The position numbers and the translations under genes were made by a program. 9,372 nucleotides of DNA. Source: CAIOSQ01 sp041178225. Its GTDB lineage: Bacteria; Pseudomonadota; Alphaproteobacteria; CACIAM-22H2. Position 1 is the first letter of the stretch; every line of letters begins with the position of its first letter. The stretch spans positions 1-9,372 of the forward strand of contig JBEGVV010000122.1 in assembly GCA_041178225.1 (NCBI GenBank). Reading direction: 5' to 3'. Below, piece by piece: positions 1 to 8,053 of the stretch. Under the pieces are notes generated by a model that was given only the letters and a program-made list of their open reading frames with translations, was not told the origin of the DNA and did not search any database.

Positions 1-1839
1 CCCGACCAGCGGGAGCTCGCGCGGCTGATCACGACCTCGGCGGAGGCGCTGCTCTCGATCGTGAACGACATCCTCGACTTCTCGAAGATCGAGGCGGGCA
101 AGCTGCGCATCGAGGACATCCCGTTCGACCCGCACGAGGTGGTCGAGAGCGTCGCCGAGCTGCTCGCGCCGCGCGCGCAGGAGAAGGGCCTCGGCGTGCA
201 TGTCGAGATCGACGCGCGCATGCCGTCGCGCCTCGTGGGGGATCCGAACCGGCTGCGCCAGGTCCTGGTCAACCTGGTCGGGAACGCGGTGAAGTTCACC
301 GAGCATGGCCGGATCGGCATGCGTGCCGGCTTCGAGCCGGCGACCGGCGCGGACGACAGGGCCTGGCTCGTCCTCGAGGTCTCCGACACCGGCATAGGCA
401 TCGCCGAGGAGCAGGTCGCGCGGCTGTTCCAGCCCTTCCAGCAGGCGGACGTCTCGACCTCGCGCCGGTTCGGCGGCACGGGCCTCGGCCTGTCGATCTG
501 CCGGCGCATCGCCGACCTCATGGGTGGCGGGATCTCCGTGCGCTCGCGGCCGGGCGAGGGCTCGACCTTCGTCCTCAGGATCCCGGTCCCGGTTGCCGAG
601 GCGAGGCCCCACGCGCCCGAGGCGCCGATCGCGGATGTCGCGGTCGTGCTGGTCGGCTTCGACGAGGCCGGCGCGGCGAACGCGGGGGCGATCCTCTCCG
701 CCGCTGGCGTCCACTCGATCGAGCGCTCCGGCGGCTCCGACGCGGAGGCGCGGCTGCGCGCGGCCGCCGCGCGCGGCGCGACGGCGGTCGCCCTGGTGCT
801 GGCGCACGACCCTCTCGACTGGCTGCGGCAGGTCGAGCGCCTCGCCGCCCTCGGCCTGGAGCGCGCGGGCATCGTCGTCGTCGCGGCGCGCTCGATGCTC
901 TCCTCGATCCGGCAGGCCGAGGGCAGCGGCGCGCGTGCCGTGGCGACGCTCCCGCTCATGCCGCGCCCGCTCTGGCGCGCGGTCGCCGTCGCCGCGGGGC
1001 GCCTCGGAGCCGCGCCCGACGCGCCGGCCCAGGCCGATCCCGGCTGGGAACCGCCCCCGGTCGACGAGGCCCGGCGCGCGGGCGCGCTGGTGCTCGTGGC
1101 GGAGGACAACGCAACCAACCAGCAGGTCGTGCGACGCCTGCTGGGCCGCCTCGGCTTCGCCCACGAGATGGCGCGCGACGGCGCGGAGGCGCTGGAGATG
1201 TACCGGCGCGGCGGCTACGCCATGGTGCTCACCGACTGCCACATGCCGCGGCTCGACGGGTTCGCGCTCGCCACCGCGATCAGGCGCGACGAGGCGCAGG
1301 CCGGCGCGGGGACGCGCATCCCGATCGTCGCGGTCACCGCGGACGTCATCCACGGCACGGACAGGCAATGCGCCGAGGCGGGCATGGACGCCGTGCTGAC
1401 CAAGCCCCTGCGGATCGCCGAGCTGCGCGAGGCCATCCACGCGCGGCTTCCCGCGGCCCTCGGGCTGCGCCGGCGGCCCGGCGGGCGGGAGGTGGCGGGG
1501 CCGGCGCTGGATGCCGCGCAGCTGGCCGAGACGTTCGGCGGGCTCGGCGCAGAGGCGAGGTCGTTCGCGCTCGACTTCGCGGCCGACGCGCTCGGCATGG
1601 TCGAGAGGGTCGAGCAGGCGCTCGCGGCGCGCGACGCCGCGCGCGCGCGCGCCGAGGCGCATGCGATCAAGGGCGCCGCGCGGTCGGTGGGCGCGACGCG
1701 GCTCGGGGACGTCGCGTCGGAGGTGCAGGACTGCATCGACCGGGGCGACCTCGACGAGGCGACGCGGCGCGCGGGCGGCTTGCGTCCCGCGCGCCGCGAG
1801 GTTGAACTGGCGGCGCAGGCGCTGCCGATCGAAAGCTGA
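1..1839 (+). CDS. Hybrid sensor histidine kinase, C-terminal part (5' end outside window)
   Basis: The frame is open from base 1, so the start and sensory region lie upstream; the GTG at 61 is internal. Counting codons from base 1, codons 1-35 are the second dimerization helix (ends NDILDFSKIEAGK); the phospho-accepting histidine is not in view. The ATPase domain follows, with N-box Asn91/Asn95, G1 box DTGIGI (129-134) and G2 box GGTGLGL (158-164). Codons about 214-330 resemble a receiver domain but lack its acidic pair and lysine. A complete receiver follows: Glu368/Asp369, phospho-acceptor Asp412 in LTDCHMPRLDG, Thr446 and Lys468. The end is an Hpt domain with His554 (1660-1662) in AHAIKGAARS. 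This BarA-like order implies an internal His-Asp-His phosphorelay. The partner is probably the response regulator 12 bases downstream. Signal and output are unknown. High confidence in class. Confidence 0.95.
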   Translation, partial: PDQRELARLITTSAEALLSIVNDILDFSKIEAGKLRIEDIPFDPHEVVESVAELLAPRAQEKGLGVHVEIDARMPSRLVGDPNRLRQVLVNLVGNAVKFTEHGRIGMRAGFEPATGADDRAWLVLEVSDTGIGIAEEQVARLFQPFQQADVSTSRRFGGTGLGLSICRRIADLMGGGISVRSRPGEGSTFVLRIPVPVAEARPHAPEAPIADVAVVLVGFDEAGAANAGAILSAAGVHSIERSGGSDAEARLRAAAARGATAVALVLAHDPLDWLRQVERLAALGLERAGIVVVAARSMLSSIRQAEGSGARAVATLPLMPRPLWRAVAVAAGRLGAAPDAPAQADPGWEPPPVDEARRAGALVLVAEDNATNQQVVRRLLGRLGFAHEMARDGAEALEMYRRGGYAMVLTDCHMPRLDGFALATAIRRDEAQAGAGTRIPIVAVTADVIHGTDRQCAEAGMDAVLTKPLRIAELREAIHARLPAALGLRRRPGGREVAGPALDAAQLAETFGGLGAEARSFALDFAADALGMVERVEQALAARDAARARAEAHAIKGAARSVGATRLGDVASEVQDCIDRGDLDEATRRAGGLRPARREVELAAQALPIES

Positions 1840-1851
1840 GGCCGACCGCAA

Positions 1852-2259
1852 ATGACCTACGCCTATGGAAGGCTCCGCGTGCTCGTCGTCGAGGACGAGC
1901 ACTACACGCGCAACACGATAAAGCGGCTGCTGCAGCAGTGCGGCGTGCGCGAGGTGGTCGAGGCGCCCGACGGCGCGCAGGGCTTCTCGCTGCTGCTCGG
2001 GTTCAGGCCGCACGTCGTGTTCTGCGACATCCACATGGAGCCTGTCGGCGGGCTGGATTTCCTGCGCATGGTCCGCGAATCGACCGGGGAGGACATCTCC
2101 GGGACCCATGTCGTCTTCCTGACGGCGGACGCCATGAAGGACACCGTGCTCGCGGCGCGGGACCTGCGGATCGACGGCTACCTCGTGAAGCCCGCGAACA
2201 TCCTGCGCATCAAGGCGCGGCTCGACGAGTTCCTCGCGCGCCACCCCGACCCGCGGTGA
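1852..2259 (+). CDS. Single-domain response regulator (CheY-like receiver)
   Basis: This 135-residue protein is one receiver domain with no DNA-binding or enzymatic output domain. All key positions are present: acidic residues Glu14/Asp15 in VLVVEDE, phospho-acceptor Asp59 in VFCDIHMEP, Thr91 in VFLTAD and Lys113 in YLVKPA. It should be phosphorylated in the cytoplasm by a kinase or Hpt domain and act by protein contact, or shuttle phosphate to another protein. It starts 12 bases after the hybrid kinase stop. A weak GAGG at 1838-1841 overlaps that stop, so the two genes are probably cotranscribed and form a pair. The start ATG at 1852 fits the usual receiver length with a short N-terminal lead. 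The pathway it controls cannot be read from the sequence, and a link to the downstream catabolic operon is only positional. Confidence 0.93.
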   Translation: MTYAYGRLRVLVVEDEHYTRNTIKRLLQQCGVREVVEAPDGAQGFSLLLGFRPHVVFCDIHMEPVGGLDFLRMVRESTGEDISGTHVVFLTADAMKDTVLAARDLRIDGYLVKPANILRIKARLDEFLARHPDPR

Positions 2260-2272
2260 CACGCGCCCGCGT

Positions 2273-2302
2273 TTGACCGCGCGAATAGTATAGGACTAAA
2301 CT
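2273..2302 (+). promoter_or_regulatory. Putative sigma-70-type promoter of the aromatic-acid operon
   Basis: A -35-like TTGACC (2273-2278) is followed after 18 bases by a -10-like TAAACT (2297-2302, four of six consensus bases). Both lie in the only AT-richer patch between genes in the window. Transcription would start near 2309, giving a leader of about 16 bases before the ATG at 2325. The site is predicted from similarity and position only. The -10 lies inside the palindrome at 2285-2304, which would make it easy to repress. Confidence 0.5.
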
Positions 2303-2304
2303 AT
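2285..2304. promoter_or_regulatory. Imperfect palindrome, candidate MarR-type operator
   Basis: The 20-bp element reads as ATAGTnTAG / CTAnACTAT around a two-base centre. Eight of ten symmetric base pairs match; the mismatches are 2290/2299 and the central pair 2294/2295. Its length and symmetry suit a winged-helix dimer, and MarR proteins usually bind 16-20 bp palindromes overlapping promoters. It covers the likely -10 element, so binding would block RNA polymerase. The obvious candidate binder is the MarR-family protein encoded at 5449-5988 in the operon it would control. That pairing is inference. Confidence 0.6.
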
Positions 2305-2314
2305 CCTCTCGAAC

Positions 2315-2320
2315 GGGAGG
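2315..2320 (+). promoter_or_regulatory. Strong Shine-Dalgarno sequence for the first operon gene
   Basis: GGGAGG sits four bases upstream of the ATG at 2325. It fixes that ATG as the start, which places the FAD-binding GGGPSG motif at residues 7-12 as expected for a flavin monooxygenase with no N-terminal extension. Confidence 0.75.
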
Positions 2321-2324
2321 ACGC

Positions 2325-4670
2325 ATGCGCATCGTCTGCATCGGCGGGGGGCCGTCCGGGCTGTACTTCGCGCTCCTGATGAAGAAGCACGACCCCGCGC
2401 ACGACGTCGTCGTGGTGGAGCGCAACAAGCCCTACGACACCTTCGGCTGGGGCGTCGTGTTCTCCGACCAGACCATGGAGAACATGCGCCGCGAGGATCC
2501 CGGCAGCGCGGCCGAGATCCAGCTCGCCTTCAACCACTGGGACGACATCGAGCTCGAGTTCAAGGGCGAGCGCATCCGCTCCGGCGGGCATGGCTTCGTC
2601 GGCATCGGGCGCAAGCGCCTGCTCAACATCCTGCAGGCGCGCTGCGAGGAGCTTGGCGTCCGGCTTGTCTTCGAGAGCGAGGCGGAGTCCGACCTCGACT
2701 TCCCCGACGCCGACCTGGTGGTCGCGAGCGATGGCGTCAACTCCAGGATCCGAACGCGCCTCGCCGACGTGTTCCGCCCGGACGTCGCGGTGCGCCCCAA
2801 CCGCTACATCTGGCTTGGCACGCGCAAGCTCTACGACGCCTTCACCTTCGTGTTCGAGAAGACCGAGCACGGCTGGTTCCAGGCGCATGTCTACAAGTTC
2901 GACGAGGAGACCTCGACCTTCATCGTCGAGTGCCCCGAGCACGTCTGGCGGGCCCATGGCCTCGACGCCGCCGACCAGGAGCAGTCGATCGCCTTCTGCG
3001 AGCGCGTCTTCGCGCGCCATCTCGATGGCGCGCGGCTGATGACCAACGCGCGGCACCTGCGCGGCTCGGCCTGGCTGAACTTCCAGCGCGTGGCCTGCGA
3101 GCGCTGGCACCATTTCAACGGCCGCTCGCATGTCGTGCTGATGGGCGACGCGGTCCACACGGCGCATTTCGCGATCGGCTCCGGCACCAAGCTCGCGATC
3201 GAGGACGCGATCGAGCTGGCGCGGCTGCTGCGCGAGGCCGGCGACGCCCCGCCCGACATGGGCGCGCTGCTCCAGCGCTACCAGGAGGCCCGCAACGTCG
3301 ACGTGCTGCGCCTGCAGAACGCCGCGTGGAACGCGATGGAATGGTTCGAGGCCTGCGGCGCGCGCTACTGCGACCAGCTCGAGCCGCCCCAGTTCATGTA
3401 CTCGATGCTCACGCGCAGCCAGCGCATCAGCCACGAGAACCTGCGCGTGCGCGACGCGGCGTGGCTGGAGGGCTACGAGTCATGGTTCGCGCGCCGCGCC
3501 GGCGTCGCCGTGCCGGCGGGGCGCAAGCCGCCGCCGCCGATGTTCACGCCCTTCACCCTGCGCGGCGTGACGCTCAAGAACCGCGTCGTCGTATCGCCCA
3601 TGGCGCAGTACTCGGCGACGGACGGCACGGTCGGCGACTGGCACCTCGTCCACCTTGGCGCGCGCGCCGTCGGCGGCGCGGCGATGGTCTTCGCCGAGAT
3701 GACATGCGTCAGCGCCGAGGGGCGCATCACCCCGGGCTGCCCCGGCCTCTACGCGCCCGCGCATGCCCCGGCCTGGAAGCGCATCGTCGACTGGGTGCAT
3801 GCCAACAGCGACGCGCGCTTCGCCATGCAGATCGGCCACGCGGGAGCCAAGGCCTCGACCCGGCTTGCCTGGGACGGCATCGACCAGCCGCTCCACGAGG
3901 GCAACTGGCCGATCGTCTCCGCCTCGCCGCAGCGCTACCTCGAGGGCAGGAGCCAGCTCGCGCGCGAGGCGACGCGCGACGAGCTCGAGGAGATCAAGGA
4001 GGGCTTCGTCGCCGCGGCGCGCGCGGCCGCCGGGATCGGCGTCGACTGGCTCGAGCTGCACTGCGCGCATGGCTACCTGCTTTCGAGCTTCATCTCGCCG
4101 CTGACCAACCAGCGCGCCGACGCCTATGGCGGCGACCTGCGCGGGCGGCTGCGCTATCCGCTCGAGGTCTTCGCGGCGGTGCGCGCGGCGTGGCCGGACG
4201 AGCGGCCGATCTCCGTGCGGATCTCCGCGCATGACTGGGTCGAGGGCGGGATCGTGCCGGCGGACGCGGTCCTGGTCGCGCGCGCCTTCAGGGAGGCCGG
4301 GGCCGACATGATCGACTGCTCGTCCGGGCAGGTGAGCAAGCGCGAGAAGCCCGTCTACGGGCGCATGTTCCAGGCGCCCTTCGCCGACCGCATCCGCCAG
4401 GAGGCGGGGATCCCGACCATCGCGGTCGGCGCGATCAGCGAGGCGGACCACGTCAACGGCATCATCGCCGCGGGCCGCGCAGACCTCTGCGCCGTCGCGC
4501 GGCCGCATCTCGCCAATCCGTCCTGGACGCTGACCGAGGCGGCGCGCATCGGCTTCCCGGACCTCGCCTGGCCGCGGCAGTACCTCTCCGCGAAGCCGCA
4601 GCTCGAGGCCGGCTTCCGCCGCGCACGCGCGGAGCCCGCCTCGTCCCCCGGCCGCGGGAGCGAGTCATGA
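2325..4670 (+). CDS. abmA: 2-aminobenzoyl-CoA monooxygenase/reductase-like fused flavoprotein
   Basis: This 781-residue fusion likely hydroxylates an aryl-CoA (2-aminobenzoyl-CoA in the known pathway) with O2 and NAD(P)H, then reduces the ring to a non-aromatic oxo-cyclohexene carbonyl-CoA. Residues 1 to about 395 are a class A FAD monooxygenase: GGGPSG at 7-12, a DG motif at 136-137 and a GD motif at 274-275 in LMGDAVHTAHF. A proline-rich linker (GRKPPPPMFTPF) leads to an Old Yellow Enzyme-type FMN barrel (about 408-770). That barrel has SPMAQYS (Ala427, Tyr429) and HCAHGYL (His579, His582, Tyr584), matching the paired histidines and tyrosine of the YqjM-like class. Its length fits the roughly 85-kDa subunit of the Azoarcus evansii enzyme. 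Many databases label this architecture bifunctional salicylyl-CoA 5-hydroxylase/oxidoreductase, so salicylyl-CoA or another ortho-substituted benzoyl-CoA cannot be excluded. Its stop overlaps the next start (ATGA). Confidence 0.88.
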   Translation: MRIVCIGGGPSGLYFALLMKKHDPAHDVVVVERNKPYDTFGWGVVFSDQTMENMRREDPGSAAEIQLAFNHWDDIELEFKGERIRSGGHGFVGIGRKRLLNILQARCEELGVRLVFESEAESDLDFPDADLVVASDGVNSRIRTRLADVFRPDVAVRPNRYIWLGTRKLYDAFTFVFEKTEHGWFQAHVYKFDEETSTFIVECPEHVWRAHGLDAADQEQSIAFCERVFARHLDGARLMTNARHLRGSAWLNFQRVACERWHHFNGRSHVVLMGDAVHTAHFAIGSGTKLAIEDAIELARLLREAGDAPPDMGALLQRYQEARNVDVLRLQNAAWNAMEWFEACGARYCDQLEPPQFMYSMLTRSQRISHENLRVRDAAWLEGYESWFARRAGVAVPAGRKPPPPMFTPFTLRGVTLKNRVVVSPMAQYSATDGTVGDWHLVHLGARAVGGAAMVFAEMTCVSAEGRITPGCPGLYAPAHAPAWKRIVDWVHANSDARFAMQIGHAGAKASTRLAWDGIDQPLHEGNWPIVSASPQRYLEGRSQLAREATRDELEEIKEGFVAAARAAAGIGVDWLELHCAHGYLLSSFISPLTNQRADAYGGDLRGRLRYPLEVFAAVRAAWPDERPISVRISAHDWVEGGIVPADAVLVARAFREAGADMIDCSSGQVSKREKPVYGRMFQAPFADRIRQEAGIPTIAVGAISEADHVNGIIAAGRADLCAVARPHLANPSWTLTEAARIGFPDLAWPRQYLSAKPQLEAGFRRARAEPASSPGRGSES

Positions 4671-5452
4671 GCATGGCCGGCCAGGGCGCGCTCGCCGGGC
4701 GCCACGCGCTCGTCACCGGCGGGGGCCGCGGCATCGGCGCCGCGATCGCCGGCGTCCTCCTGGCCGAGGGTGCGCGCGTCACGCTCCTCGGCCGCGACAT
4801 GGCGCGGCTCGAGGCGCGCTGCGCCGCCAGCGCCGGCGCCATGCGCGCGGTCGCCGCCGACGTCGCCGACGCGGATGCCGTCGCCGCGGCCTTCGCCAGG
4901 GCGCGCGAGGGCTTCGGGCCCGTGGAGATCCTCGTCAACAACGCGGGCCAGGCGGAGAGCGCGCCCTTCCTGCGCACGGGCATCGAGCTCTGGCGCCGCA
5001 TGATCGACGTCAACCTGACGGGGACGATGCTGTGCAGCCAGGCGGTGCTGCCGGGAATGCTCGAGGCCGGATGGGGCCGCATCGTGAACGTCGCCAGCAC
5101 GGCGGCCCTCAAGGGCTACGCCTATGTCTCCGCCTATTGCGCGGCCAAGCACGGCGTCGTCGGGCTGACGCGCGCGCTCGCCGCCGAGGTCGCCCGCGGT
5201 GGCGTGACCGTGAACGCCGTCTGCCCGGGCTATACGCGGACCGACCTGCTCGCGGCGAGCGTCGGGAACGTCGTCGCCCGCACGGGTCGCGACGCCGAGG
5301 CCGTGCAGGGGATGTTCGCGGCCTCGAACCCCCAGGGTCGCGTGCTCGAGCCGGAGGAGGTGGCGCGCGCCGTGCTCTGGCTCTGCCTGCCGTCCTCGTC
5401 TTCCGTGCATGGGCAGGCGATCGCGGTCTGCGGCGGCGAGGTGACGCCGTGA
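4667..5452 (+). CDS. Short-chain dehydrogenase/reductase, probable 3-hydroxyacyl-CoA dehydrogenase
   Basis: This is a 261-residue classical SDR. The cofactor motif TGGGRGIG is at 17-24, NNAG at 91-94, and the catalytic residues are Ser144, Tyr157 and Lys161 (YCAAK) with canonical spacing. Family knowledge gives NAD(P)-dependent oxidation of a hydroxyl or reduction of a ketone. In this operon the likely substrate is a hydroxy- or oxo-cyclohexane carbonyl-CoA, or its ring-opened product, in a beta-oxidation-like step. The exact reaction and cofactor preference are inferred, not seen. The ATG at 4667 overlaps the previous stop by four bases and has GGGAG (4656-4660) six bases upstream. The second ATG at 4673 has poorer spacing. 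Close homologues in similar clusters are usually annotated only as SDR oxidoreductases. Confidence 0.88.
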   Translation: MSMAGQGALAGRHALVTGGGRGIGAAIAGVLLAEGARVTLLGRDMARLEARCAASAGAMRAVAADVADADAVAAAFARAREGFGPVEILVNNAGQAESAPFLRTGIELWRRMIDVNLTGTMLCSQAVLPGMLEAGWGRIVNVASTAALKGYAYVSAYCAAKHGVVGLTRALAAEVARGGVTVNAVCPGYTRTDLLAASVGNVVARTGRDAEAVQGMFAASNPQGRVLEPEEVARAVLWLCLPSSSSVHGQAIAVCGGEVTP

Positions 5453-5988
5453 CACAGCGCGCCGACCGGAGCCTCGAGATACTGGGTGCCGCCGACGGCC
5501 TCGGACACGAGGCGCGCGCCGCCGAGGGCGACCATGCGGCGCTGCGCCTCTGGCTGCGCATGCTCGCGGTGACGACGGAGATCGAGGACGAGATCCGGCG
5601 CCGCCTGCGCGCGCGCTTCGGGACCACGCTCGCGCGCTTCGACTACATGGCCCAGCTCCACCGCGCGCCCGAGGGGCTGCGCATGAAGGAGCTCTCGCGC
5701 CTGCTGATGGTGACCGGCGGCAACGTGACGGGACTGACCGACGAGCTCGAGCGCGAGGGGATGGTCGAGCGTACCGGCGACCCGGCCGACCGCCGCGCCT
5801 GGATCCTCAAGCTGACGCGCCGCGGCCGCGCCAGCTTCGAGGCCATGGCGAGCGAGCACGAGGGCTGGATCCTCGAGCTCTTCGGCGGCCTCGGGCCACG
5901 CGAGACGAGGCAGCTGCACCAGCAGCTCGGCGACCTGCGCGTGCAGCTCGCGAAGCGGGGCGGCAGGACCAGGGGAGGACGGCGATGA
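5449..5988 (+). CDS. MarR-family transcriptional regulator
   Basis: This 179-residue protein is a winged-helix MarR regulator. The helix-turn-helix covers about residues 79-104 (MKELSRLLMVTGGNVTGLTD, with recognition helix from about 89). The wing has the family hallmark DPADRRAWILKLTRRG at 111-126. Flanking helices (about 25-60 and 130-165) would form the dimer interface, and the C-terminus is arginine/glycine rich. The GTG start at 5449 overlaps the preceding stop (GTGA) and has GAGG at 5438-5441, seven bases upstream. It is embedded in the catabolic operon and not divergent from it, so it would be made with the enzymes and could repress them by feedback at the palindrome at 2285-2304. MarR proteins of aromatic-CoA pathways often respond to the aryl-CoA thioester; the ligand here is unknown. 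Confidence 0.92.
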   Translation: MTQRADRSLEILGAADGLGHEARAAEGDHAALRLWLRMLAVTTEIEDEIRRRLRARFGTTLARFDYMAQLHRAPEGLRMKELSRLLMVTGGNVTGLTDELEREGMVERTGDPADRRAWILKLTRRGRASFEAMASEHEGWILELFGGLGPRETRQLHQQLGDLRVQLAKRGGRTRGGRR

Positions 5989-6848
5989 CGACAGGCGACG
6001 CGAAGGCTCTCGATCCCGCGCTCGCGGCGGGCAACCTGCGCGGGCTCGCGGGCCATGCCGCGACGCATTTCCGCTACGCGGTCGAGGGCAGGGTCGCGAC
6101 GATCCTGCTCGACCGGCCGGAGCGCAAGAACCCGCTGACCTTCGCCTCCTATGCCGAGCTGCGCGACCTGTTCCAGCGCATGCGGCACGCGGACGACGTG
6201 CGCGCGATCGTGCTGGCGGGCGAGGGAGGGAACTTCTGCTCGGGCGGGGACGTGCACGAGATCATCGGGCCGCTGATCGGGCTGTCGGCCCCGGAGCTGC
6301 TGATGTTCACGCGCATGACCGGCGACCTGGTAAAGGCGATGCGCGCCTGCCCGCAGCCCATCGTCGCGGCGATCGACGGCGTCTGCGCGGGGGCCGGCGC
6401 GATCCTCGCCATGGCGTCGGACATCCGGATCGGGACGGCGCGCAGCAAGGTCGCCTTCCTGTTCAACCGCGTCGGCCTCGCGGGCTGCGACATGGGCGCC
6501 TGCGCGATGCTGCCGCGCATCGTCGGCCAGGGCCGCGCGAGCGAACTGCTCTACACGGGGCGCAGCCTCGGCGGAGAGGAGGCCGAGCGCTGGGGCTTCC
6601 TCAATCGCCTCGTCGACCCCGGTACGTTGCTCGCCGAGGCCCGGGCCTTCGCCGCGGACCTGGCATCGGGCCCGTCCTTCGCCAACGGCATCACCAAGTC
6701 GATGCTCCACCAGGAATGGTCGATGTCGATCGACCAGGCGATCGAGGCGGAGGCGCAGGCCCAGGCGATCTGCATGCTCACCGAGGACTTCGCGCGCGCC
6801 TACCGCGCCTTCGCGGCGAAGCAGCGGCCCGTCTTCGAGGGGAACTGA
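5985..6848 (+). CDS. Enoyl-CoA hydratase/isomerase (crotonase) family protein
   Basis: This 287-residue crotonase-fold protein has a non-conserved lead of about 28 residues, then the core beginning FRYAVEGRVATILLDRPERK. The CoA/oxyanion-hole segments are visible: GEGGNFCSGGDV and GVCAGAGAILAMASDIRI. Where rat mitochondrial crotonase has its two catalytic glutamates (144 and 164), this protein by eye has isoleucine and a non-acidic residue. It has instead Asp169 in GLAGCDMGA, which lines up with the catalytic aspartate of dienoyl-CoA isomerases. It may therefore catalyse isomerization, ring hydration or ring opening and not simple enoyl hydration. The operon places its substrate among cyclic CoA thioesters. 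The ATG at 5985 overlaps the MarR stop (ATGA) and has GGGGAGG at 5972-5978. Family assignment is firm; reaction is not. Confidence 0.88.
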   Translation: MTTGDAKALDPALAAGNLRGLAGHAATHFRYAVEGRVATILLDRPERKNPLTFASYAELRDLFQRMRHADDVRAIVLAGEGGNFCSGGDVHEIIGPLIGLSAPELLMFTRMTGDLVKAMRACPQPIVAAIDGVCAGAGAILAMASDIRIGTARSKVAFLFNRVGLAGCDMGACAMLPRIVGQGRASELLYTGRSLGGEEAERWGFLNRLVDPGTLLAEARAFAADLASGPSFANGITKSMLHQEWSMSIDQAIEAEAQAQAICMLTEDFARAYRAFAAKQRPVFEGN

Positions 6849-6851
6849 TCC

Positions 6852-8033
<1,182 letters not shown>

Positions 8034-8053
8034 GGCAGGAAGGGGAGGCCCGC

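Noticed and set aside
61..63. GTG at 61 as start codon of the histidine kinase
   Set aside because: It falls inside the second dimerization helix and the frame is open to base 1 with matching kinase sequence, so the real start is upstream of the window.
2261..2275. Short GC hairpin (ACGC/GCGT) followed by TTT after the response regulator
   Set aside because: The stem is only four to five base pairs with a tiny loop and no real T tract; such pairs are expected by chance in this composition.
2301..3434. Minus-strand open frame opposite the monooxygenase domain
   Set aside because: It would read across the likely promoter and operator and encodes a biased sequence without a domain; the plus-strand flavoprotein explains the region.
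2930..4234. Out-of-frame plus-strand open frame inside the fused flavoprotein gene
   Set aside because: Arginine/alanine-rich translation with no motifs, entirely inside a frame with clear FAD and FMN domains.
5032..5448. Possible N-terminal extension of the MarR protein from an upstream ATG
   Set aside because: The extra 139 residues overlap the SDR gene out of frame and are Arg/Gly-rich; the GTG at 5449 with GAGG seven bases upstream gives a normal MarR length.
4355..5455. Minus-strand open frame opposite the SDR gene
   Set aside because: Same codon-bias artefact; the SDR catalytic motifs on the plus strand are unambiguous.
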